Of a stretch of 64,000 bases of DNA, positions 10,371-22,300 are shown in pieces. A program made the translations under genes and the position numbers. Origin of the DNA: Choristoneura fumiferana. Its lineage: Eukaryota > Arthropoda > Insecta > Lepidoptera > Tortricidae. The notes below the pieces were generated by a model, which saw only the letters and a list, made by a program, of their open reading frames with translations, had not been told where the DNA came from and made no database searches. The stretch lies in NCBI RefSeq assembly GCF_025370935.1, contig NC_133473.1, positions 11,886,903 through 11,950,902 on the forward strand, written 5' to 3'. The first letter of the stretch is position 1. Each line of letters starts with the position of its first letter.

Positions 10371-13300
10371 TCAGGTGGTGTCTTCTTTGGAGCCATTCAT
10401 CATCTTCTCTTGTTCCTTCTTTAAAACCGATTGTACTAGGAGTTCATCTAGTAAAATTTCGTTGTCTAGCAATTCAAAGCTACCAGCTGGCTGGAATAAA
10501 AAAAAATGGTTAAGCTAAATACAAATAGTAACTACAAGAACCACAACGCCGCATCCGCATAACAAAATCGAAGAATAAAGTTAATTTCTATCTATCGAAA
10601 CAATACGTTAGGTAGTCAATCTAACCTCATATAGGTAGACCGCCGTAAGCTCGAACCGCACAATACAACCTTTTTACAATAAATGCCCCAATGAAGAAAC
10701 TTCCTTGATGCGCTGTATTTGAATGGATCTGATAATTTATAAATGCGATAATTTGTGTTTTTTCGCACTTGTATTTTTGTGTGCGCTGGAATTAATTTAA
10801 TGAAATTTGGTATGCAGGTAGCATATTTTTCACGCGAGCAAAGCCACCGCTAAATCGCTATTTACTTATATGTCAATAATACCAACCTGTTGAGCGCTGA
10901 CAGAGCGAGCCATTAGCTTTTGCAAATATTTTGCTCTCCGATGTTGCTCGCGAATGCTGCGCAAGCGATCGAATTCGTCCATATCATTGTCGGGGTCGTC
11001 CCCCGTGTCACCGCCGTCTCCATCTATTTCATCCACTGCAAAAACAACGAAGTAAGTTTCGGCCGTATTGCCTAACTTTACTGACGCTCGCGATCGCAAA
11101 CAATTGACTGTTATTTGATTGCGATCGCGAGCGTCGGAAACATTAGGCAATACGGCCTCTGGCCTGCAGAATGGTTATGAATGTTATGATATTATTCGAA
11201 GAGGTCATCCATAAAGTACATCGCACATTTAGGGAGGGGGGAGGGGGTCAATACAAGGTGTCTTAAAATGAATTCGTTTAAATTATCTTGAATTTGCTTT
11301 ACGGTGAAGGAAAACATTGTGAGGAAACCTGCACAACAAACCAGCGAAGCAATTCAACGGTGTGTGTGAAGTTCCCAATCCGCACTGGGCCCGCATGGGA
11401 ACTACTGCCCATCATTCCGAGAGGAGGCCTGTGCCCTGCAGTGGGACGTATATAGGCTGGGATGAACTTGAATTACTCTGACTAACGGTTTTCAAACATT
11501 CTATCCGTTTCCCAAAATACCCATTCCTTTTTTAACTTCCGTTTTTAATCTTTTTATTTTGGAAACGGTCAGTTCAGGATTAGCTCTTTTTGGAAAATGG
11601 ATATCAAGCCAAACATAAATTTTGGGAACCACGTATACCTATAATAAAATGGATTATTAAAGAAATGGTAGTGACAGGAACGGTTTTTTTTGGAAAATTG
11701 TGCGTTGAGAAATGGATAGTATCTATAATGATCCGAAACCGACTGAATACTGTAAACGGTTGTCAGTTTTTTTTTTTAATTGATGTTCAAACTGTACCGC
11801 GTTAAAAGCCTGACTACATTTTGAAAACCATTTATTCTTCTTTCTTCCAATGCCGAATCGGACTTTTTGCACACCCGTCCGCTCAGTCCATACCGCTCAT
11901 TATCCTTTTTAGGGTTCCGTAGCCAAAGTGGCAACAAAAACGGCACCCTTATAGTTTCGCTTGTCTGTCTGTCTTTCTGTCCGTCCGTCCGCGGCTTTGC
12001 TAAGAGACTATCACTGCTAGAAAGCTGTAATTTTGCACGGCTATATGTAGCATGCAACTATACTGACAAAAAATTGAAAAAAAAATTGGGGGTTGTGAAG
12101 ACGATTTTTGATTCAGTGATCTGTTTGCGAAATATTCAACTTGAAAGTGCATATTTTCTCATCCACCCTCTTATAACCCGTCCCCTTTTAAAAGCTAAAC
12201 TTTTGATTTAAAAATTTAGAAAATATTCATGATGGTAGTAAGTTAAGTAAATCAAACTTACCAGGAAGACTATAACGGCTATGTTTGCTTGAGAATTATT
12301 AGTAGACTACTAATAATTTACTCTAAGCGCAAGTTATATAAAAATATACCTACTTAAACTAGGAAAATTCCGTACAAAATACAAAATCTTTAGAAAAATA
12401 TGAGGTAAGTACTTGTTTAATACAGATACTTAGTATGATTTTTTCGTAATGGCTACGGAACCCTATTCTGTAGAGTGTGGAGCTACCCACTAAGAAATTC
12501 GAAAATCGAACTTTGTATCGTACCGTCTCTCTCACTCTCGTATTAAATAATATAAGCGTAAGCGGGACCGCAAGATACGAAGTTCGAAGTTTGCACTTCG
12601 AAGTGCAAATAAAAAGCAAAAAAAGTATAAGGTCTGAACATGTCTGACACGCTCTTAGCCGTTTTTTTTGTTGGAAGGCGGGCATAAGAGGGACTTGTAA
12701 ATGGGCATACGCAAGGTCTGGCTGCCGGCGGCGCTGAGCGAGGGCCCGACGTCGCTGTCGAGGCGCGGGCGCGGCTCGTCCGCGTCGGCCGGCACGCTCA
12801 CGAACGACGGCTGCGTCGACATCGACAACGCGGCCGGGCTCGTGTTGCCAACTGGCCGCGCCCAGTGAGTCGGCGCTGATGACGACAGTCGGGTGCCTGG
12901 AAGTTAAACATTTTTTTTTTTAAACTGACCAGCGATTGACCATCTCAGCGTTTCCTAAACTTTATTGACCCTAGTCCGGACGATTAAATATTCGAGCGTT
13001 TCCACCGCCTCATTTTTCTGGTCATATTATTTACGAATTGGCTGTAGATTTTGATTTTTCAATTATTTGTTAGAGTTCTTGTATTTTTACCGGATAACTA
13101 AAAAAAACTATCAGAATATTCGGCCATTTTTACAGAAGTGTCCAGAAAAATTACTGTTGAAACGGTCAAATTTTAATATTTCTCTATCGTGACCCACCAC
13201 AAGTTTTTTAATCCTCCAAATGAAAACATACCTACAGGGAAAATAAGAAACACATTGCAATGTCCACATGTGATAAGCGTGACGACCACCACGGAGCGAG

Positions 13301-16300
13301 CGTTTGCATTGACGCAAAGGCAACGCATCTCTTTGATCTTGAACGTGTATGACTGTATGATTAATTGGATCGAAGACAACGTTTCGGACCCGATATTATA
13401 TTTTCGTGGTCTGGTTGGTACCGAGGCAATGAAGTAGCGATTCGTCATAATACTCTTTTGAATCTGAAAGTCACTTCGCATTTACTACCGGCGCACGCCG
13501 GAGTAGTTGGTACTCATGGGCAGCGGTGATCATTTCCCATCAGATGACCCGCTTGCTCGTTTTCCTCCCTCTCATAATAATAATTAAAAAAACGCTCAGC
13601 GCCCGAACATATTCTCACAAAGTTCCATATCTCAAAAACGGCTGAACCGATTTTGATAAAACATGTCTAAGAACTATCGCTAGAAAATCTGCTTTCAAAT
13701 AAAAAAACACATTAAAATCGGCGCACCCGTTTAAGAGCTACGGTGCCGCAGAGACACACATACACACACACACACACATTGCGTCGGTGTTTAAATATAG
13801 CTGAGTCCCCTCGCCCATCGCGAGGCGCTCGATCCAGTAGGTTGGTCGGAATTAGGAATTAGTGACTCCTCGGATATCGGAGTCACAGTATATATATATA
13901 AAATATTTTTTTTGTTCGCGCTGTATCTCGATCGAATAGCTAAAAATAACGATTCTGAAAGTTCCGTATTATCATCAAATTTTTAAATAATTTATTGAAT
14001 CAGGCGCAACTAAATAATTTATTGAATCAGGCGCAACTTTGCGGAGGTCCATATCAATGAAGTAAAAGAATTCTTTTAGTTCAATCATATTTTTCACCAC
14101 TAAAAACGCGCGCTTTATAAACGGCAAATATTCAATTCAATTTATTCCGATAACAATTGACATTGTGTTGGATATTAAAAACTATGAGATATACATATAT
14201 AAACAAACAAAAAACAACAACTAAGAAACTGGTAGAACGATAGATAGGTACATATTTCTTACAACTAAATATAATTGAAAACTATCATTAATAAAATCAC
14301 TCACATCCTAAGCTTACATCATAAAACCACTTACACTCCGTGAGCTCTTAAAAACCTTCGGATTTTAGAAGCATGCTTCGGATATTGACGGTGGCTGGAC
14401 GGTATTTATCAGGTCAAGATTGATCACCGCGGTACGATGCATACCGGGCTGATATTTAACGGCATGGCTTTCAATGTACGTGTACACGAAAAACATGGTC
14501 GGTGTTTCCATGTCGGTATTGTCCGGGCCGATAAAGACTGTCACTTCACATATCTCCGAGCCAACAAAGGTTCGTTAGCTCTAAGCAATATGAATCTGCG
14601 TTTGATGACACGACAAATTCAAATTTACTCAGAAGGTTAACAACCCTTAAATCCAAGTTCGGGGTAAAATGAATCAAAGGTTATGCTAACCACGGAATGT
14701 TTATTCGTATATCGTGTCAGCTCATGTTTTCATGTCAAAGCATAATTAAATTAACGAACTTACTGCTTTTATTCGTGTTCCGAGTGGGGACGTTAACTGG
14801 TTGGCTGGGCGTAGGGGGGCCATTTGCAAATAAACTCATTGCCGTAGGTCTGAAAAAAAAATTTTTTTTTTTCAAGTTTCCAAGCCATACCAGGAATCTG
14901 GTGGGTTATTATGTTATTAAATAGCATTCTGTACCTACTTCCCGCTGTGCACTGCGCGCAACTAATTGGTCGTAAGTAAATGTCTTCTAACTGAAGAAAT
15001 TCGTTCTCAATGGAATATTAGACGTTAACCAGCGTGAGTCGAAGACACGCGAACGTTTATTTATTTGCTGATTTTCAAGGTTAACAGTTGGCGTTCAGAA
15101 CACGCTTAGTTCAGTCGCTCGAAATACAAGTAAGTGGCTCTGATATCGAATTACACACATCAACAAAAGTTTTAGGATATCTACTCATTATCCCTAGACA
15201 AATTTGATGTTTTGTTTGACTCAGTAGTACTTAATATGCCTATATTGAAATATTCAAAACTGTCTAGGGATAAAAAATACCTATCCCTTCGCACTTTTAA
15301 TCAGTGTAGGTACTATAATGTTACGAAAGTTAAACCAAAATTCATCATCATCATCATCATCATCATCCCAGCCTATATACGTCCCACTGCTGGGCACAGG
15401 CCTCCTATCAGAATAAGAGGCCAAACCAAAATTATTGTACATTTATTACAAACAAACTAGACATTATATGGTGTTATCGGAAGTGTAACTAATTTATTTG
15501 GCGGATACTAATCACCGGTGTCGCTTCCATTGTTGCACAACACAAAGCGTGAGAATAATAAATGTCAAGCATTACCTCGATTACATTATACAGTCGCGGA
15601 ATGGCTACTTCTGTTTAAAACGACTGGACAGTTTTCTAGAACTAACAGCAGGAAAGCAAAAATTACCATTAGATGAATAACTAGATTAACAAGAACTTGA
15701 AACGACAGCTATTTTATTATCACATCACATTTTGCAGTTGTTGGTAAAGATAGCGCTTTGAGATACCGCACCGGTTATATTGTATAGTGTTAGTTTTCTA
15801 AAAGATAAGATCTAAGTACCTATTTGTGTTGTAATCATGACATGCAGTCATCACCACATCACCTTCAGAGACTTAACAAATATCACCTCTTTAAACAGGC
15901 AAGCAGTCAGTAGAGTAGTAAACTAGTGGCGGATAAATACCTATGAGAAGCGTCGCGTGAGATGCATTATGATATGACCTTCTAGTTTATAGCCAAGGGC
16001 AATTGCATTTAAAAATCCCAACGCAACTATCGACTACCTAGTATAACATAAAGTAGTAACTTATCAAAGTACCTACCTACTTATTCATATTATATAAATT
16101 ATTAGTTAGACGAACTTATTTCCAGAACAATACAGGTCCAACTAAAAAAAGGTATATTAGGTACAATAAAATTAAATAAGCTAAAACTATAATAAATCTA
16201 AAAATGGACCCTGCGGCATGGTACCAAAGATGCTGGCAGCATTTCCTCGTTGGATCGCAGACTGATGCGTTGAAAGAGGAAACTGCCAGCTCTTTGGTCT

Positions 16301-19300
16301 CCTGTGGTATCTCTGAGTCTCTTTGATAGATCTTTGAAGAGACTCAGAGCGCCAGGGCCCCACAGACCAAGAGTCTTAATATTTCATATTCAAAAATAGA
16401 AATCAGGATTACCTAAATCCCACAGATAGAGGTTATCATAAAATTTCAGGGTACGGGGAGGTAAATGTCTAAGGCACAAGTAGGAATAGGCCTGCTTCGG
16501 CCGCTTGTAGACGTCCGTTGTTTTCACCGTACAACGGACCTTTTTTGCGGTGTTGTATAGTTTCGTCGCCGGACAAGTGTCCGGTGCATGAACACACATT
16601 CAGGCCGCTTGTAGACGTTCACCGAACAACGAACCGTTTTTTTTTGCCAGACTTGCGGTGTTGTATTGTATGGCTTACATGAATGTGTGTACATGCACCG
16701 GACACTTGACCGGCGACTTAATTGCCCGGTGCATGTTCACATTCATTGTAAGACATACACCGCAAGTCCGCCAAAAAAAATAAGGGCCGTTGTCCGGTGA
16801 AAACCACGGACGTCTACAAGCGGCCTCTTTGTAACCATACAACACCGCAAGTCGGACAAAAAAAACGGTCCGTTGTCCGGTGAAAACAACGGACGTCTAC
16901 AAGCGGCCTTAGCCGTTTCGTAATATCAGCCGAAACATTTATTACATTAAACGCCTGATAATATATATATTTTTTTTAATTGTCAGTGTTTGTCAGTGCC
17001 AAGGTGTAGTAGTACGGTTGCTATGGTCACCCTACGAATAAATATTTATTCGTAGTGGTCACCTTTAATCAAGATTATGTTTAGCAGGTTGACAGTTTGA
17101 CGCAGTATGTCATACTCAATTGGTAAAGCAGATTATCGCTCTACTGAGCAAAGGAAAATAGATCTTAAGGTGACGAACCTTTTTTTACTCCGACTGTACA
17201 CATATCTATGTGAGGACAACAATGATTCCATAAACTAGTTTAATAGTTAGTAGGTACTTAAAATAACGACTTTATCTTGACGATCTTGCATCATTCCGGG
17301 GCTGTTAAACACACTTACGTCAAGTTCTAATCAACACAGACAACACAGTACAAACATGCTGACACACTCGTGAAGCACAGATGAGTCAGTCTTTCCTCTT
17401 AGGACATAGCAAGGTTCGCATCGTTGATAAGCACGTGTTTGAACAATATGCACACTATAGTCGGAATAACGTGTGGCATTCTATTTTGCCAATCTAAAAC
17501 CGTTCAAAATTGTTTGTATATGTAGATTTGTCAGTCTGGTTTTATCAAATTACTTAGCAACATCGTGCCCGATTTCTTTTAAATTACATTATTTGAAAAA
17601 ACTATTGGAAAGTAATAAAAATTTGCATACCTACACAACTTAAACTCAATTAAATTTTCATCTAGTGGTCCAAGTTGACAAGAATAATTAGAGCTCTTAT
17701 TTTCCACTAGATACTCTACTTGTATTACAAATACGGCACAATTGTTGGCACTTGAACAATTGTGATTGGCTGTGATTTAAAAAAAAATGGTCCCCATGTC
17801 AGTTAAAAATGGTATTAATGGTTATTCGAATTGGTAGCATGGTAGTCGCGCAGGAAAACCAAGGATTAAATCCATTGTTTGCTCCACAACACTAATTATA
17901 ATTACGTACCTACCTAACAAATGAAGTAGGTACCTATATAATTTTTTTTTTATTATTTTACATCTATGATTACCTGTTATCCGGTCGCTTTCCCATACTG
18001 GTGATTGTAGCTTGCTCATCGACTTCCTCGATGACGTCATTGGCAATCTTCATGCTACCGCCTCCCGCGGTAGCGGGTTTGTTCAGAGTTGGATTACTGG
18101 CTGATATTGTGAAACGGCCCACTGCAATAAAAATAGGTACATGTCATTAATAAACCGAGACGAATACCTAACGAATAGTTAAGTCGCTTATTCACAAGGC
18201 GTACTTAACGTCGTCGGCGCACTTAATATGTTATTGGCAAACATCCTCCCACAGTCCCACACCGCAACGGTGTCAATGATCTAACTCACTTACGTAATGC
18301 GTGATCGAGACACATCAAAAGTTCTCGATTAATGCACAGTTCAAGGTGTTCTTTGGGTTTTGCCGATTGGTACGAAAAAGTTTGGTACGATTTAAAATAA
18401 CGTCATTTTTTTCTCAGTAAAATTCATACTCATCGGTTTTTATTGGTGTCTCACCTCCGTCAGTTTGCACCTGGCTCTGGTTAGGCGTGGGTGGTTGTCG
18501 CTGATCTTCCTTCGAGAATAGTCTCTTTAACATGGATGTCACGGAGTTCGTCCGCGTGATGGGAGTCTGCTGGAGCGATATCATGGAATTCGTAGAGCCC
18601 AAACCCATGGAATTCCTATCTTCCTTCCGCCCGCGTTTACTGCCCCTCGAAACGATGAAATGAATGCCCGACTGTGCATCGTCGTTCATTTGAAGTTGCT
18701 GTACGGACCAACACAAATAAATGTTAAATTAAAATTAAGATAAGACAAATACAAGAAAGACAAATTATTAATTTGGAAAGACACAAAAAAAGATTTCATG
18801 GAGCACAGATAAGTACTTAAAAAAGTATTTTGCAGGGATGAAACGACATCAGTGCATGACAAAACAAAAGAAACATTGAGCTTTATTTACATCGCACATT
18901 TTCAGTTCAAGATACATCAAGAAAGGGATAGAATAACAACAGTAATTAAAATCACATTTACCTCACTATTTTATAAGAAATTGTTAAAAGAGAGCAATAT
19001 TAACACATTTTTATTTGCGATGCAACATTTACTAACACGCTTTGGGTGGCGCATGCTTTAGTCAAGTTAATATGAAAATGCTATGTTTTTCAATCAGACA
19101 AATGTTAACAGAAATAGTATTAATATGACAATAAAAAACCCGGTAACCGTGGTTAGATATTATTATGGACTTATAAGAATGGAAAAATTAGGTACACACG
19201 TTTATTGATTCTGTTACGTTAACGTAGTTAGGTGTTATGTTATGATGTTAGTGTAAATTAGTTTACACAAGTACCCATTGTGTAAATACATAGTAGTCAG

Positions 19301-22300
19301 AGTAATAAATAAGCATAAAATCAGTTTCGTAGGCATTTATAAATATGATTCGTTGACGTGTTTTAGATTTAATTAAATCATATTTTCTGTTTTAGGTTAG
19401 GTACCTACTTTATTTTATTTCATTGATCAAAAGGGAATATCCTTTACCACACCGAGGAGATCCATAACCGTATCTCGAAAACAATGCAACAGTACCAATA
19501 TAACGGTTGCCTTCCCAATGGCAAATAATAACCATAAGTCCATAAAGTAAGTACTGCACATTAAAAATAGATAGACGGCATAGTTTCTTGCGAATCTGTT
19601 AGTGACAAATAGGGAAAATAAACTAAACAAATATTGTTTGGCGACCCGTAACACCGACACACTGCCAAGCTCCACGTATAGTCCGAACGTGCAGCATGCT
19701 ATATAATTAACGCGTCTAACCTCGGGCGGGGCGAACTTGTAACTCACGGTGTGAGAGGGGGCCATCTCGTCCATTTTGACGGCGGAGGGAGCGATGGTGA
19801 CCATGCTGCGCTGGCGCGGCGGCACGGCCACGCGCGCCGTCGACGGCTCGGGATGCTCTTCCCGGTTGTTCTCCGTCGCTATCGTATATGGTAGCTCCGA
19901 AGGGAACACCTCGTCCCAGTACTGATCTTTGATCAGCTCCGGATGCTCGTGGTGCATTTCATCCACAATCATGTATGATACCTGGAATTAAATCGCAAAA
20001 TTCATTGCTACTCACATCCACATTTTCTTTAATCGTTTACCAATCCAAATGCATTCAAATTAGTATGTTTACCTGTAAATCTCTGTCAATCAACCAGTTG
20101 ACTTCAAAATCATCGTCGTCTTCACCGAAAGGGTTTATTAAAGACTCTGCTACTTTTAACCAGCCCATATAAAAGAAAAATTCTAATGTACTAAATATTG
20201 GAAAATATAAGTCTATGTTAACTATATAGACAGAGTCACTCGTAGTGTGCAGTTTGTTATCGACCCACTGACTGCCTAAAGCGGATGTAATAAAATATGA
20301 GTATACGGCTATTGTAACTACCTGAAATAAAATGAATTTTCGTTAATAAGTTTAACAAATTCAACCTTGTTTAATACCTAAGTACATTAAATTTGTTTTT
20401 ATGTATTAAGGCAATATATTAAGTACAATATACTGCCCTTTTAAGCCAAAAGCCGCCGTTTCAAAAAAGCGAGTTATTAATACTATTGTGCAGCATTCTG
20501 CATCACATCACATGGTAAAAAATAACTTATTACTTACTAGTGGTTTTTTTTAAATAGCACCTTTTGGCAGGATACTGCCCAGTATACAAGTACATACCTG
20601 AGTATAAACAAGAGGTACACTGATTGTGTCGTAACTGAGCAATAATCCAGCTTGTCCTCTGAACTTATTAAGTTCATCTACAATTGTTTTGACAGCGAAG
20701 TCATCTCTTACTCTGCCCTCTTTTCGTGCTCTTGTCACAATACTCGCTGCCCAAACAATTGGCATCCTAAAAAATACCATATAGGAGGTTAAAAATGATG
20801 TAATTCTTACTCGTAACTTAGAGGCAGCGATCCTAATAACAAGTGACGGTACCAGTGTTTAGATGGTTTAGGAAATTTGTCGTTCAGGTTTTCCATAATA
20901 ACTTTCTCATTTTCGAGAAGAAGGCCTGCTTCCACGAAATTGTCCAGAGTGGGAAACCGCTTTTTGACGCGGGGTGAGATCATACTTAGCACCATGGTAA
21001 GACAGAGACACACGTAGCGCACAATCGTTCGCCGCATTAGACGCCCGCGCTCATCCTGCGGACAAACTAGTTAATTTAGCACTGTATGATGAAGTCCTGT
21101 CTTATTTATACTCGTATTTTTAGGTGAGAAGCATTTGCTGAATAGTGACATTTTTAAGAGAGATCTTTCATCATCATCACATACCTATTATCATCGTAAT
21201 ATTTTAAACTTTCTCTACTTAAGTCTATTATAGCATCGCCTAGCTTAACGGTTTAAATTGTATTTGGACATTTCTCTACTAATTAGAAAATGCTTACCGA
21301 GATGCTAAATCATCTATCTATCCTATACATATAATAAAGCTGAAGAGGGTCGAACGAAAGTCTGTACATCTATACATACCCGTATAATAAAGCTACACAC
21401 ATGTACATGGCAGATATCCGAAAAAATGTTAGCTGGGGGTACATGGGGAGTTTACATATTTAGGTACAGTCGAGTTCATAAACTTGTGAGCAAAATTTTT
21501 ATCAAACATATCTGAATAGGCTTCTTTCACATTTAAACGGAATATTATTAATTGCACATCAAATAAATAATTGCCTATCAATTTATTCTCATAATTTTTA
21601 TACCTTTTTACATCAATTAAATTATTTCAATACAAATAAACTAACAGCCTTATTCATAAAAAGTTAAAGCCTCCTTGAAGGCCCGATGCTAAAAAACATG
21701 ATTCATAAACGTCTGTTAGCGCTTATCAGTCGATCAAGGCTCTGCTAAAGTTAGAGGACCGTAGACCCTCCTTTACGAGGGGCACACTGAAATGATCGGA
21801 AATAGAATATTTCGGATTGAGTTACAATAAAACCTTTTTTAGAATTTGAATACTGGCCTCTTAGAATTTTAATGACATTCGAATAATTAAAAAAAATGTT
21901 TAAAAACTAAAACTATGTTGGTTTAAAGTTGACACGTCGTTAACAGTATCTCTTAGTAGCAAAGAGGTTAAGTACCTATGTAGAATAGAAACTTAGTAGT
22001 CTGTGGTCGTTAACAGAAATGGAGCTCACGCGTGAACATTTCCGTGCCATAATTTATCACAATTTTCGTCGCGGCTTATCTCAAGATAAATGTCTCAGCG
22101 AACTTGTTTCGATTTATGATGTTGAAGCACCGAGTCAAACGACAATATACCGCTGGTATGCCGAGTTCCGACGCGTTCATGTGTCGCTCAGCAGCACTGT
22201 TCCTTCTGCAGGTCGACCAAGAACAGCGGTCACGCATGAAAACATCGCTTGCCATTTTGGCACGTGAAAAGAGATAAATAGATATTTGTTCGCACGTTTT

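Larger units (their letters stand above)
12897..17973 (-). other. Bestrophin intron, 5.1 kb, repeat-rich
   Basis: Contains a worn SINE fragment near 13485-13590 (GATGACCCGCTTGCTCG), a dispersed repeat at 13970-14060 that includes a 27-bp tandem doubling, an unassigned open frame at 14389-14640, a reversed SINE tail at 15341-15420, and the doubly nested palindrome at 16499-16909. The rest shows no structure I can name. Confidence 0.65.

Noticed and set aside
13600..13810. CRISPR-like or satellite array
   Set aside because: Only one copy of a common dispersed repeat followed by a CACACA microsatellite; no spaced direct repeats.
14697..14924. Plus-strand membrane-like open frame
   Set aside because: AT-rich hydrophobic composition by chance, with an F/K homopolymer run and no homologue recognised.
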